Both the position numbers and the translations under genes were made by a program. From Nomia melanderi (lineage: Eukaryota > Arthropoda > Insecta > Hymenoptera > Halictidae), in the NCBI RefSeq assembly GCF_051020985.1, contig NC_135008.1:5766001-5830000 (forward strand): DNA of 64,000 nt, in the 5' to 3' direction. Below, one piece after another: positions 11,901 through 25,800 of the stretch (position 1 is its first letter; every line of letters starts with the position of its first letter). The notes under the pieces were generated by a model. That model was not told the DNA's origin and searched no databases. It worked only from the letters and a program-made list of their open reading frames with translations.

Positions 11901-14900
11901 CGGTAACGGTGCAATTGGAAAGCGGAGCCGACATGATTGCGTCTCCGCTGCAAAAACTTGAGTGAGTACAGGGAACTGCCGGAGCACGTGTAGCGGTCCA
12001 ACAATATAGCAGCTATGATGGGATGTTAGTTTAAGAGGAAAATTGCCTTCACTTCTTCATTTATCCTGCCGGCTTTTTTCCGATTGGAAAGTACCGCGGC
12101 TCATCTTGATATTCCTCTATGGTTTTTTTTTTATTCCCCTCCCGTACATGTTTCTCCCGGCGAATCGTGCATGTCGGCGCTCGCTCGGACGACGTAACAA
12201 TCATTTTTCCTACGTCACGGATACTATTTGTTCCCGTCGCGGTTTCACGGCATTTTACTTTCAAATTAATCGTTTCCTTAACGCGCGCCCTTAAAACGGG
12301 TACACCGTGGCAAATTCGGTCGAACGAAATCTATTTCGAAAGGACGACGACGAAGCGAACCGTCTCGGACAATCTATCTCCACCAAGTGCGGCGATTTAC
12401 ATAGAACAAGGCACCGCAATGATTGCCTTCGGAATACATTAGTCGGCGTGCTCTCGATACAAGGGAACCAACAAACAAAGTACTGCTTGGAGTCGACAGG
12501 ACTCGAAGGATCCGGGGTTAGCCGAAGGAGCGTTGCGGAAATTAGGCGATCAAACGTATTTACATAAAAACGATGTTATTCCACGAATTCCGTTGCGTTC
12601 AATATTATATCAGAGTTTCCCCTAAATTCTTTTCAATTCTTTCTTCTAAAGAAAATCCTTTCGCTCGACACGTTTACTATCTTCCGAGTTCAATGCACTA
12701 AACACTTGGCGGAAAGGAAACTTCCACGAAGAAGATTCAATGTTCTAACGAGTTTCAAAGAACATCAGGGTCGCTGAAAGTTTCACGTGTGTTAACCGCG
12801 GTGCGTAATGAATAATGCAGCCTCGCAGCCGGCGAAACTGTAATCGATTCTTCGGATCTCCAGCCGCTCACGGCGATAACAAGGGATCGACGAGTGAATG
12901 AGTGGCAAGGAGATTCTAGGTTCGGTCGAATTCGCCCCGGAGCAGGTACCGATAAGTAGTACGAGGCGCTGCGGCCCGGTGAACGCCGTTCGGGAAGCGC
13001 GCCGCTTGCAGGCCATGGAAGCACGAAGCTCCGCTGGAAAAAGGGACAGAGATAGAGGCCGGGTCTCCGTATGTGGGTAGAAAAATCCGGCGCCTATGCA
13101 ATTACACCGTGTTTGCTCGAGGAAGATCGTACGGGGTTATCAGCCACGTGTGTGGCAATAGCCAGGGGGTTACAATCCGCGTGTCCTACGCTATATTTCT
13201 TTTGTGTCAGCGATCTATGGAAACGAGCAGATCACAATGGGTACTTGCGAGTAATTCTAATAGCGCCGCGATAGGCCGGCCCGGCTCGTAGCTTAATCTA
13301 TGACCGCGAAAGTTAGTCACGTGCGAACTATGCTTATCAGACTCTGTTCGAGTGTATATATTTTTCTTGCCTGTACTTGTACACCGTGCGCCACTGGGTT
13401 TTCTTATTACGAAGGAGAGATTTTTGATGGGACAGCGGATATTGGTTCGTCATCGATGAATTTATGAGTAACCAACGAATTATTTCTTCGATCTGCACGA
13501 TAATATTCGGTCTCAGAGTATGAATCAGAGGATTTCGTCTGTGATTTATCAGAATTAGATGATCAAGATACGACTCGAAGTGATCGAACAAGAGAATTCG
13601 CGGCAAGCTTTGTTTCTTTGAGGATTTCGCTGGTTATTTTAGTATCCGTAGTATTATATCCGGGTGAATGGATCAATTGGTAGGCCACTTTCTGTTTTTA
13701 CTTAGTGTATCTGATAAGCTGAGTGGTATTTTCTCGAGAGTCTGATTATATTTACAATAAAAATTATCTCGTTTCTAGTCAATTTTATGACACACTGTTG
13801 TTTTGGCAAAGAGCAGGAAAGTTTTTGAAACAGTTATTTTTCGTTCGAAGCATTTAATCTAATCTGCACTGCGTGGTTTTAGGCTTCGGGTTTCCGACTC
13901 AGGTGAAATTCGCTGTAATCCTTTTCAACGTTGCGGTGACGCGATAAGCGGACACTTTTAAAATTGTTTCTTGATTCATGGTACTCGGTAAAAACACCGA
14001 GTGTTCTTTGCGTTGCATTTTATAGGATAAAGTTAAAGTTATAAAATTTTGTTGGCATAATTTCTGCCACCAGTTGTCGCAGTGTATCAATTTTACCAGC
14101 TAGTCTGATTTTTATTTCGGAATTCTACGAAGTCATAAGTTATTCAAGAAAATATTTTTCTTTGTTACAATATAAAACAGTGTTTTCTAGTACCTACTGT
14201 TTTATGTAAAGAAGATCAGCCCAACAGTGATTTCTGCTTGGAATATTTGAAAGAAACCAATGGGCCAGTGTTTCATCGTTCAATATTATTTTACTCCCAG
14301 CATAGTAGATGGTTTCCTCGAGATTTAAAAGGGACGTGTTAAGAATTGGAAGAAATATCTTTTTACCGTTCCTCTTTTCGAAGTTTTGCAAGTGACCTCC
14401 AAGGAATCAATATTTCATGGGTCCCTTTTCTTCGGCTCCCTTGAAAAATATAACTCGGGAAGATATACGTTTCGCAAACACGAACATCCTGCTACTTGCC
14501 TTTTCGCCAAAAAGGAAGCTTTGTTGCAGGTAGCTTGAAATTTGTATAGTCAGTAGTGATCCGTAGTGGTCGGCGTATTAACGTTGTACAGTGTTGTATA
14601 GCAACAGACGGTTTTATTATTCGAACCAAAGACTTGACCATTGAAGCGCTTTGCACATTGAGCCTTTCTTAACACTATTTGTATTCCTACACTAATAGAT
14701 ACTTGTGTAACATTATTAAAGAGTGTATCAAAGTTTGATTCATTACGTGAGCAAAACACGTGGAAAATCATTGCTCGATGTTCGAAGAGATAATTCAACG
14801 CGTTTGAATCCCTTACCAGCCACGATACCGATCCATTAATCAGCCCGAGATTCGTGTCAAAGATAATAGCTTTTTGATGTCTATCGTTAAGCAGAGTTGG

Positions 14901-16929
14901 AACTCATCTTCCGAAACACAATTTCCTCGTTGAGTCACCGCTGTTTTCCCGATTCATCACTTTCATTGGTCAAGATAAAAGCTGAAACGCGTCCCGCTCC
15001 CTCCAATTACGACGCATTAGAGTCACGAATCCCGGCAACTTTCGTGCCAATTACACAGCGCGCTGCTCTGAAGTTTCGACGAGAACAAATTTTCCTAATT
15101 AAAGCATGGAAATTCCTGCCTTTATCTCCCCCGAAATACGACTTCGGTTATGTCCGCCATTATCATCCGCTCCGGGGATTCACGTTAAAGCGATCGAAAT
15201 TTTCGAAGTTCGCGCGGATGCGTTCGGCTCGCGCCGATTCGACGCGGATACCGGGGCGAACGGTTGCACGGGGCAGGAACGGTATCGCGTCCTCCTCCGA
15301 GATTCACGAAGCGATATTAACGATAAAGCTGCCTGTGAAATTTACGAGTCACGAAAAGTATAAAACACCGTGTCACTATAAAACTGGAAGCGTTATTACC
15401 GATAAAACGCGCGTCACGGCGTCCAGTGCAGGAGCGCGCGCGCGCCGCGTCGCCCGGAATCGTGAGGGAATCGTGTAATGGAAGCGATTTTCTCGTCTAA
15501 ACGGATACAAATAGTACAACGATAATGCAGTGACACGGTCGTGTATCGGCTGCTCGATACCTTCATGATTTAATGGACGTCGGCCCGGTGGTGCACGGGT
15601 AACGGGTGTTTTACGATAATATTATACGGAGGTTGCTGCGCCGCGCACGGCATTGTGCGCTCGGAATCGGTGAAAATGGGCTCCCTTACCTGCGGGACCA
15701 TTGCCTTTTTCCGCCTAAAACAACTGGCTCCGTGAAAGCAAATATTAATGGGTTCCCGGCCAAGTGACCCGTGGATAACTGCCCAGTCGGACATCCATGA
15801 TTGATTTTTGATCCCCCGGCTCGGGCTAGTTTCAAATATAAATTAAATTGCTCAAGGTGTCTAGTTTTCAACGATACAAGTACAATACGTTATAAATGGA
15901 GCGCTATAAATGTTTCAAGCGGTAATGCCTTTCGCGTTCTCTTTCTACCGAGACGCTCGGTTTATTACCCGGTAGCACGATCCTTCTGTTCGCTGCTCCG
16001 CGTATTTGTAATGTCCGGCGCTGCCACTGTTTGAAAGTTCTAGTGTTTCTTCCAATTCCGGCAGCCCGAATTTCCATACTCATCGGGTGAAAGTTGTCCG
16101 CGAGGAATGCGCTAAAAGAAAATCCGTTTCCTGTTTCCGTCGGGTTTCATTGCATGGCGGTGATTAACAAGTTCCATCGAGCCCGGTAACCGTGACTGCT
16201 ACCAATTTCTCTTATTAAACGCTTCCCAGCCGACGTTGTGGCTGCGTGTAGAAAAGTTATCGTTACCGGGAAGACGTCGAACGGAGAGGAACGCCGAAAA
16301 AGGAGGTTATCAAAGTTTCTGGGAACGGAGCGGGTAGTCTGTAATCCGAGTTTCGGGGATCGCCGAAAGACTGAAACGGCACACGCTCGTATTCCGGCGG
16401 AATTTCCATAATTAGTGGGTGGCAAAGGTACAACTATTAGCGCGGGAGGAGTTGGCGAGTTGCTAACTTATTTGCATCCAAACGTGAGCTCCTCGCACCA
16501 ACAGTGTTCGCTCCACTTTCCTTATTACTTTATCATCGCGCATTCTTTCGCGGAGAAAATGCATCTCACCAGGAAGAATTTCGGGGATCGTTCAATGTGT
16601 GAAGATAAACGCGATTCCTTGGCCCGAAGAATTACCAATAAATAGATTTCTATGCATCTTCGAGGAAGAGTGAGATTGAAAGTTCCAATAGCAAAGTAGG
16701 AAAATGAACTCCCATAAATTGCCACCCTTGACAGGAAGAGAAATTACAGAATCTAGTTGTAGCCTCAGGAAGTATCGTAACTGATTCTTCATTTTCTAAG
16801 TAGTCGAATACGAGAGTAACGGCAGGTTGGCCGATCGTATCGTTCGTCGAGGAGTACACGTACATAATAATTGCACGCAGCCGCAGCGTGAAGGTTTCAA
16901 TCGTTCCCCCGAACTTGATTTGATGGCCG
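8993..16929. other. Gene-free stretch across the composition boundary
   Basis: I find no supportable exon here. The AT-rich character of the gene cluster ends near 9.5 kb, and CpG-rich sequence begins around 9,590. A second AT-richer block covers about 13,320-14,880 and holds only short random-looking frames. The open frame at 14897-15478 starts at a TTG, has biased Arg/Ser composition and no recognisable domain, so I treat it as chance. A TTAATTAA octamer lies at 10794. Confidence 0.5.
16925..16929 (+). repeat. Target site duplication, left copy (GGCCG)
   Basis: Direct repeat abutting the left end of the Transib-like element. It is identical to 17628-17632 on the other side. Confidence 0.75.
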
Positions 16930-17627
16930 CACAGTGGGGTACTCGCCCGATCTGAGCGACCGAAATTAAAGACAGGTTTACATCGACTTTTTACAAGAAA
17001 ATATGGGAATGTAATATATTAATATACAATAGTATGCAATTATATAGTATATTACAATCAATTTGTTAATATAAATTATCTATATATATATAATTTCATG
17101 TAATTATATAAGAAAATATACATTTATATATGATATATTACAAGATGTAATATAGAATATAATATATAAAACATAATAATGCATCACAAATAATATATAA
17201 TTGTTCAATTTATTGAATATCTGCAAATTTTGTATACCAGTGAGCTGAATTAAAGAATGACGATACTTCTGTTTAAAAATTACTGCAGTTGAAAGTAATG
17301 GAAATTTGTACGAACAAAATTTGTTTCGAAGTATTAAACTTAATCACCGTAGAGAGTGGCTTTTGACGTGCGCAAATTAGTTTTTTTTTTTATCACATGA
17401 CAAAATCATTCGTGAAGTTGTACAACTTACATTAAAGAAAAATTCGTACTACTTTTCCAAAACATACGGAAAGTGTTACGAGAAATTTGTAAAACGCGTA
17501 GTCGAAAAATGTATATCTTTCGAGATGCATTATTATAGATTGTCTTAAACAGCAGAAATTCATCAATTTAAGTAAAATTTTTAAAACAGACTTTTAGCCG
17601 CCCAAATCGGACGAATATCCTACTGTG
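16930..17627. mobile_element. Non-autonomous Transib-like DNA transposon (MITE), 698 bp
   Basis: Two imperfect terminal inverted repeats bound a very AT-rich block. The left end starts CACAGTGGGGTACTCGCCCG. The right end read inward starts CACAGTAGGATATTCGTCCG. About 27 of the first 36 positions match, and every mismatch I see is a transition. The element is flanked by the perfect 5-bp direct repeat GGCCG at 16925-16929 and 17628-17632. The 5-bp GC-rich target duplication plus CACAGTG-type termini is the signature of the Transib superfamily, whose transposase is related to RAG1. There is no transposase frame inside, so the element is non-autonomous or a deletion derivative. The interior (roughly 17,000-17,180) is TA-rich. 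Whether it belongs to a named family needs a repeat-library search. Confidence 0.8.
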
Positions 17628-17632
17628 GGCCG
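17628..17632 (+). repeat. Target site duplication, right copy (GGCCG)
   Basis: Direct repeat abutting the right end of the Transib-like element. The pair marks a 5-bp staggered insertion. Confidence 0.75.
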
Positions 17633-19236
17633 ACTAGACGGTGTGTTTATAGAATATGATTTACGGTAGAAGCGGTCGAGGAAATTGCGGCATCTTGGGT
17701 TTCCATAATGCCGAGATTTGCAGCTCGCGGAGCCACCTAATCCAGTTCCGTGCAAGAAGATCCTCTTATCTTGAGGACACGTTCGCTCGACAAGTAAGAC
17801 GATTATCTTCGAAACCTCGCGTGAAAGGAACTGCGTTGCCAGCAGAACACGTATCGCGCTGATTCCAGACTATCCTCCTTTCCGCCGCTTCGACGACCAA
17901 TTCCACTTTTAATTGTTCGACTCTCTAATCACGATCGTTCTTTTACGGATTCGATTCGCGGTGATGGCAATCTCCTCGATGTATACAAACGTCACGGGTC
18001 GGCGACGTGTCGGCGATACAGCGCTATTCCAGAATCCGCGTTCCTCCCTGCGCGGAACGGCCAAAAGATTGCGGATCCGTGGAAACCATAACATCAAAAA
18101 TCATACCACTAGGTAATTTCGAAGATTGCCCCTGCTGAGTGGGATTCCCATCGTTCCCGTGATTTCGATGGAAACGAAAGTTCACCGCGACTCTCCACGT
18201 AGATACTGGCGTTCAAGGTGAACCGGCCGCCACCTGTTCCATTATAATTTCGTCCCGGTAATCGAGGAATCCTTGGCTTTTACGGGGACCGGAGCGTAGC
18301 CGAATATATCGGTCGACGAGCACCGATTGTCAATAATAATTAATCGAGCCCGACGAAATCGCCGGAGCTTTTCGGGGAATCGTATGCAGGGAACGAAATC
18401 GTGGCTCGATAATCCTTTATTTTTGCCATTACAAATGTTCTTTTTAATGAAACCTGGCCTCTTTAAAGAAAAAATCACACATATTGCACGAAACAGCACG
18501 GGCGTCGAGCGCACCGGCTGCTCCTCGGAGAATGAAGTAACATAGTGTTTAAGATCGTGTAAGTACCGGTCGAAGGGAGTGGGCTCGCTTAATGTTTCGA
18601 TAAAATAGAGATTTAATTGAGAGTAAGTAAAAGTCGATCCCCGGTCCCGATTTAAAAATCTTTATTTATCCTCCGCGCGGACGTACCATAAAGTGTCCGC
18701 GTGAAATTCAAACTGAAATTTCATATGCGGTCCGATTGTTGAACCAGTCGCCGAACAAGATCGTTTTACCAGTGAGAAATTATTTTCCCGGTCGGTCGGT
18801 CGGTCGGACCGCTATCGACCCGCGGATTTAATTGCACAGGAGCGGGCTATCTTACGGTTTATACCAGAAGGTTAGATCCTGATCCCCCTTAATCCCTCTT
18901 CAAACTGGTAACCTGAGATGTTTCACTGTCTTACGAGGGAGGTTCCACGGACACCGGAGACCCTTTCAACTTTACGTTTGTTTACCTATATACCTTGCAG
19001 AATGTGCTATCGGTTACGGCTAAAGATCAACGAACCGAAAATGGAACTTCGGCCACTCCCCTGGACACGAACGAATCCCTTTCATACAACCGACATATTT
19101 AATTTCTTAACGACACTTGCATTCAGAAGAGCGTGTCATTATTCCCAAAATACGGTGCACAATTAGATTGCAAATTGAACTTTCCACTGGACCCATTGAA
19201 TCCAAAGTAGGTACCTAATGAATAAGGCGTCGTTAA
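17633..19236. other. CpG-rich noncoding stretch
   Basis: No supportable exon or RNA gene. It contains a short CGGT tetranucleotide run at 18789-18807 and otherwise shows only short overlapping frames on both strands, as expected of GC-rich noncoding DNA. Confidence 0.45.
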
Positions 19237-19411
19237 TTAATCCTTTACACTCGAAAATTCTTCGCTAGATATATTTCAGTTTGAAACCGACTAATGAGAA
19301 AACATACATAGATTAAGAAGCAAATCTATTCTTTCAATATCTCCAATATTAGTGCACAATGCTCAATGTTATGTACAATACTCTATAATTTTACTATATC
19401 AAATCAAAATA
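19237..19411 (+). mobile_element. Degraded piggyBac-like MITE, family A, copy 1
   Basis: Starts at TTAA followed by TCCTTTACACTCG, which resembles the ends of the other TTAA elements in this window. Over about 110 bases (19,300-19,411) it aligns with the island at 22,700-22,815. Shared blocks include TTTCAATAT, GCTCAAT and CTATAT.AAATCAAA. No matching right end is seen, so this copy is truncated or decayed. Confidence 0.5.
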
Positions 19412-19557
19412 GCCCTCCGTCATTATCAGGATTTCCACGTTACCCAGACCCTTCGATTAAGTTCCAAAGGATCGATCAGAAACCTCGACGCGCAGAACCG
19501 TGTATAGTCTTTAGAGACGCGTCGGTTGATTTACAGCTTCCTCTCGCATTGATCCTG

Positions 19558-19640
19558 CTACAGCAGCAGCAGCGGTAGCAGCAGCACCAGCACCGGCAGC
19601 GGCAGCAGTAGCTGCGCCGGCACCAACGATGGCAGGTGTA
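19558..19640 (+). repeat. Imperfect CAG/GCG trinucleotide repeat
   Basis: A run of GCA, GCG, CAG and CCA triplets starts at the CAGCAGCAGCAGC stretch. Both strands are open in Ala-rich frames of about 60-100 residues across it, which follows from the repeat itself. A possible acceptor (TTGATTTACAG) lies just upstream, but no domain flanks the tract, so I call it a repeat and not an exon. Confidence 0.6.
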
Positions 19641-22600
19641 GTAACGGCAGCGGCGCCAGGCGTCTCCTCGGTGCACAGAATTGTGCTGAGTTCGTGCTGG
19701 CAAGGCGACGTACGAGTGATTTGCACCGAGCCCGCAGCCCACGGGAGGAGCATAACGGGCCAGTTAAGCCACTCGACGCCGTTTCGTGTCTGTCGCTTGG
19801 TCACCGGTAATTAACAGGCTCCGTAAAGCACCGTATGAATCGAGTGGCACGGCGCGGTACGCTTCTCAGCCCGTGTCAAGATGCTCCCCGACTTGGGACG
19901 CGCCGCGGCAGTCTCGCTTTTCTTGCGCCCTCTGCTCCCTGCTGGTCTCGCCACGATTAATTGTCACGGAAACGCTGTTGTTTCAACGGAACCACCCCCA
20001 CCGGCGCGCGCTGTACACCGTTGTCGCTGTAATTTGTAGCCTTTGCCGGCAAGTTTCGGGATCGAATCTCCGCTGCGGATGGAACTCGGGTGTGACCTAG
20101 CCCGGACCGGCGTGCCGGCCTCTGGATTTCGACCGGGCGAACTGTGTGCCCTGTGGTTGACACTGATACGGTCGTTTATTGATCTTCGGGATTTTAGCGG
20201 ATGCCCACAGGTGTGAGCTGCACGGACAGTTGACGAAGACGAAGGGGATGTAAACAGTGACCTTCCTCTCGATTAAATTGTCAAGTCTGAGTTAGGCTCC
20301 TTTGCTCCTTTTCGTTCCGTTTTCTTTGTCCGAGGAAAGCTTCCTTTACAGCTAGGAAAATTGAATTGAAATCAATGAGGCGCTAGAATTTGGACACTGC
20401 CTTCGCCTAGATAGAGTTATCTCTTGGTCTTCTCGCGAAACGGTCGGATCGTTAACAATTGAATCAGTCATCTTCGTGTTGTATAGGAATTGAATGCAGT
20501 CGTAGCGACAAAGGGACATCTAAATCTCGATTGACAAGCATTATACAGCATTCACCTCGCTATATTATAAAAGCCAGCTGTAACAAGAAGTCAGCCAGTA
20601 TGTGCTCTAGAATCCAAACAGTGTCGAACGATTCCAGTGCCACGTACTTCCAGTTTCAAGGAGTGTATGCAGTGCTATAACTGGGTCCACTTCAGGAGAC
20701 ACGTCGAACGCGATTCCGGTCGCGACGCCGCCGTGAAGAAGCTTCCACCCGATACTCGGCATTGTGTTCCCCTCGGCGAGACCCATTTGCTCTCTGCTAG
20801 AGACTCAGCCTTGCGACGGCGCAGGGGGGGGGGGGGGGCGAAACGGTGGCCGAAGACCGGCGACGGCGTTCTATTTAATTAAGTTTGCATTGTATCGAAG
20901 TGCATGGCTGCAGGAAAAGATCGTTATCGAACTTTCGCGAGATATGACGTTCCCTGGTCCGCCACACTTATCAGGGACGATCTGCCGGAGCAAATGAACG
21001 AACGGTCGTTCGAACGTTCACTCCTAACGAGATCGAGAGCTATGCCGGCGCGCGCGTTCCTCCTTCTGTTGCTCCGGGAACGAACGTTCCTCCCGTCGCC
21101 ATTTGGAATTTCTACGTTTACGGACGAGTCCCGATTCGCCGGAGATAATAACAGCATCTCGCAGCAACACGTTTCTACGACACGCGCGGACAGAATAGTA
21201 ACGGTGAACACTTTCGAACCGGCGGATATTATTTTTCATTCGGTTTCATCGGGATTGAATTGATATTGCTATAATTTTTATTACTTGTCCGAAGCGCAGA
21301 TCGAATTTCAAATGCGCTGGCGCGCGCTCGAATCAATGTCCAATAATTGCCAGCTATCGCGGCGCGGCGCCATCGATCGACGGGCCGTTTTGTTGGTCCG
21401 CTTTTATTTAGAATGTTCTTATGTATCCGGACGCGGTTCGGTCATTCAAAACACGTCCAGCTACAAATTCCCGTTCACGCGCGGAATCGCGCGTATTTCA
21501 TTATGCCGCTCACACGCGGCAGACTTTAATTACCCGTATAGAGATTTTTCAAACGAACATCACCCGGTCACGATGCACCGCGCATAGGATAAAGTGTTGC
21601 ATTCCCGGAATATTTTGCGCCGATTCCGCCGCGGAAACGAGCTACTTTTCTTCCCCGCACGCCGGTGAATGCAAATAATCTGTCGGCCAGGGGTGAAACG
21701 GAACGAACGTGATGTTACCGACTAATAACTCGTAATAATACACAACACCGAAAAGGTGACACGTATTGGAAAGCCTCTTCCATGCCATTATACGTACGTG
21801 ATCGCGTTTCGTTCGCGGACTCGTCACGCGAGAACGTCCGAGCTTCGCCGGCGTGTCCTCGATATTCCCGCGTAATGAGATTCGCGGTATTATAAGGTTT
21901 AAATTCACCTAATGATTTCATATTCCTAATGAATCCTATGACTTATCGACGCCTCGACCCGAGCCGTGCAACGGCGCGATCGTTAGCTCGTATTTTTTCC
22001 GCTGAAAACATCAGTCGGCTCGCTGAATCAGCGACGACGAGCTGTTGATCGAATTCGAAGAAAACCGGAATAGTCGGGCGAAACGAGGGCATATTGTGCG
22101 TCAGCGTGATTCGATGGATTTTCGATAAAGATTACAACGATGATTCGTTTTTTTTTCTTGATTTATCGAACGTTCGCGGCGCGAGTGACTTATTCTTAAG
22201 GCGACGAACCCCAGGACAATTCCAGTTCTTGCCAGCCCCCTCTCTCGTTCTTGCTCGTTCTTGCCTGTTCCGTCGGCGTCGAGACGATTGTCACATTTCC
22301 CGCAAGTTCGCCGGCCCACTTTATCGTCCCCCTTTCCTATCTATCGTTTTCAGCGCAGTATATCTACGTCGGGCCGTGCGGCGAGGCACGTTTGTTCTAG
22401 AAAACGGAATTCTCTTGTCTGTAGCCTGACGGCGCGTCTCTGGGGACGTATATTGTTGCCGTTATGCATGGAACTTATAATCTGTTGCACTCCGCTCGTT
22501 CATGAAGCACGGTAGAAATTTAGTTCGTAGGACTGATTTGTTGCGACGAGGAGCGAAAATGTAGACGATAACGTAGCACGGAGTTTCATATGTCTGAAAG

Positions 22601-22652
22601 CCCTAAGATCTATTCGCATATTTCCAAGTAAAAAAATCCCCATCTCATTGCA
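19641..22652. other. CpG-rich noncoding stretch with a G15 run
   Basis: No supportable exon. It contains fifteen consecutive G at 20824-20838 and a TTAATTAA octamer at 20875-20882. Many Arg-rich overlapping frames exist but none has a start, a domain and splice borders together. Confidence 0.45.
20824..20838 (+). repeat. Poly-G homopolymer (15 bases)
   Basis: An uninterrupted run of G. Length may be inaccurate in the assembly. Confidence 0.85.
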
Positions 22653-22815
22653 TTAATCCTTTGCAGCAAGAAGGTTTCGATTGGAAATCAACATTTTCCG
22701 ATGTGATACATATATACAGAAACAAAGCTATTTTATTTCAATATTTCACATATTGATACATTGTACGAAGCTCAATATTGTATATAAGATTTTTGCTATA
22801 TAAAATCAAAGTGAC
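22653..22815 (+). mobile_element. Degraded piggyBac-like MITE, family A, copy 2
   Basis: Begins TTAATCCTTTGCAG and then an AT-rich body that aligns with the island at 19,300-19,411, in the same orientation. The right terminus is not recognisable. Confidence 0.5.
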
Positions 22816-25800
22816 GATTAAGTGTTACTATTCGAGTTTACCATTCCAAATGATTCCGCTGGAACGACGGAACGTGACGCAGCGAGTCATTAACCCATCG
22901 TTTACAGGAACGATATTTAGTCTCGAAATTTTCGAATCGATAAGGCAGTCTGGCATTATTTTCGTACGATGAATGTACGTATCGTTAATCTATTATAATA
23001 TGCGCATCAATTCGCTGTCAAACGCATTCCGCCGAACACACGAGGCCGACGAGGAACGAGGCGCGCGTAGGCGTGGCGTGTCGGCCCCGCGTTGAATTCC
23101 AATTTTCGTCCTGCAATATTTATGAACTACATTTATCCGGGGAAAAATGGAACGGCCGAAACCGCATAATTTCCCTGTTCCGCAGCCGTGCGCGGGTCTC
23201 CGTTTCCGTTCGGGAGGGGCGATCAAACGAGACCAATTTGGAGACGAAGATTGCCTCCGGCGAATCCCATAAACGCGTTCGGTAAATAAAGTTTCTCTAC
23301 GTGTTTGACGCGTCGGATCGGGAAAGCAACTATTTGCTTACGTATAAAAGGATCTCGAATCCTTTCCAACTTACGAGCTCCAGCGTAGAATACGTGAGCT
23401 TTGTTCGAAAGTTCCGAGGGAAAGTTCCTCTTCTGCCTCGTTCTACGCAGATAGCCGTAGCGTTCGCGATTTATGATAAGCTAAATTACAAGTCTCAAGG
23501 AGTTGTTAAATCGTAGAAACTTTTCGAGATGACTGTTGTTAGTCGCGCAGTAATTTTAATGGTCGGAGGAGACGTAATTCATGTATTTTTTTTTTTTTCC
23601 CCCTCTCTTATAACGGTAATACGCGTCTCGAGCGATCGACGGTCAGTATTTCAATGCTGTTTTTCGGCCGACCGACGTCGCCTTTTGTTACTTTAATCCG
23701 ATATTAAACGACAAGCGAAATACGAACGAAATTAGCGAGAATTAAGAATAATTGCCCGGAAGAAGCACGAATCATTGGCCATTCGAACGTTAAAGAGTTG
23801 TAACGATTGCATCGTGAAACTTCAATGGAGGCAAATGCGAGCGATCCGGGACCTGTTTCGGGCCGTGTAACGCGGTAGCTTGTAAAGATCATCCTCTGTC
23901 GTCATAACCGCGCGTTTAAATGCCTCCCCGCGGCAGTAATGAATTTCTTCAAAGATTAATTCGAAAGTTTTCATGCGTCACCCGTTTTAACGAGGGCCGA
24001 TGACTCGTGCTTCGGTTTCGGCCGGCCGCCATCTTGCTCGCGCGCGCGGCCGCGCGAGCCGCCGTACTTTATCTGCCATTCGAATCGTAAAAAAATACTC
24101 TCTAATGAGCCAGCCAGCATCGTTAAAGTAGCCCTTTAAAGATTCAGCAATGATAAATCATCGTGATTACCTGTCAAGATATCGGTGTCCCCTTTTTCTT
24201 CCGACAAACCTCGATAGCTACAAATTAAGAGCAGGCAATCGCGGCTCGCCGCGGCATTAATTAAGATATTTACGCCATTATCAAAATTCTGCGCGCATTA
24301 ATCTACCTTGCTCGATGCTCTCTTATCCACGCTTTCTTCGGCGTTTATTCATGCACGGTTTCAGACGTTCCTTCTCGTGGATTCTGCCCCGTCGTCCGGG
24401 TTTCGTAATATCGGAAGCCGACTTTCGATCTCAATCGACGACCGTATGGAAATTTATAGACGCCAAGTAATAAGATACACCTCGAATTACATTCCGTGGG
24501 CAATTTCAGGGTTCTCGTGTTTCGTAATGATCACGATATAGAGCGGTAACCGCAAGCAATAAGCGTATACGTTCTAACAAATTCGAGTCGTCCCAGCAGT
24601 ATATCGGGAAGGGAAAGAAATGTCTCGGAATCCAGTCCATGATGTTTCGTAATGGTATTCACAACGACGTCCGAAGGTTTCACGACATGTCATTCTCGTT
24701 GAAAAAGAACTAGGCCCAAGGCTCTGCATTCCTAGATTTAAGTACTACCGGGAATAACGCGACGCGGCGGTATATATACGAGGCAAATGAAAATCTTCGA
24801 GGAGATTCGATGTAACATCCGCGAGGGTTAATAAGGCGGGTAAACCTTTTCTTTTTGCGCGGGGATTCGCGGACGGCGAGTTTCCGCGTGCGATAAAATT
24901 CGAGAATCCCCGACGTCGGACGCGGGAACTGTAAAATCCGACGGAAAGAACTCGTCCGGGAGCGTTCGCGGTATGTTGAGGGATCGTCGTAAAGCTAGCG
25001 CGTCCCGAGTTATATCGCGAACGAATTATCCGGTTGCGGTAACTTGCGAGTCCCCGAGGAAATCGATGCGGCCCGTCGATAGTCTTTCCGCTTTTACGCG
25101 GCCAGGCCGCGTAAATACGTCGGCCGCCGCCGTTCCGTCGCGAGCGCGCCGTTTTCGAACACCGACTCGGCTCCAATAACTTTCGGATCGGGACGGAACG
25201 ACGATCACGATTTACCGGCAGTCCGCGGGCCACTTAATTGTATTTATGCAATGTCACCGGCCGTCCCCTCAGTTCGTAACTTGCGCTCTTCCGTGTTTCT
25301 GAACCGCTACGCCTCGCGCCGGCGCTCGCGTAAATTTCACCGGATGGCTCTGCTATAATTACCGGGCCGCGAGTTTTATGTGTTTACAGTGCACTCGATC
25401 TTCTTAAACTCGGCATGCTAAAATGTTTCATAAAACTCAATACAATCTTTATCTTCCCCGGAATGCGACGGTGCCCCGGCGGAGTAATGAAAATTTCTTT
25501 CCGACTCCGATTTCTATAAATTAGCCCATAAAAGCTGATATTTGCGTAAATATCTGCCGTCTAATGATTACCGCGGAATCTAAGGACATCGACGCGCCGG
25601 TGTAATAGTTGCTTCGCCGTGTAGCTGTTAATTAAATGCTCGTCCGAGGTACATTAGTCGTTAACGACGAATTCAGGGAAGAAAGGGGGCGGTTGGCGTC
25701 CAAGTCGAACGAGCGCGATGAACTTTTTCGCGAACGTTTCGCCCGTCAAGAGAGTGGCCACTTAACTAATTCATGCGCTATCTTTAACTTTATATTTTCC

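Noticed and set aside
14897..15478. 193-codon plus-strand open frame
   Set aside because: It starts at TTG, has no domain or splice context, and its composition is that of CpG-rich noncoding DNA.
19476..19804. Ala-rich and Cys-rich frames on both strands
   Set aside because: They follow from the GCA/CAG repeat. The unique flanks match no family I know.
24745..25233. 162-codon minus-strand frame, and similar Arg-rich frames across the desert
   Set aside because: Lengths fit chance for CpG-rich DNA with few stop codons, and no conserved motif is present.
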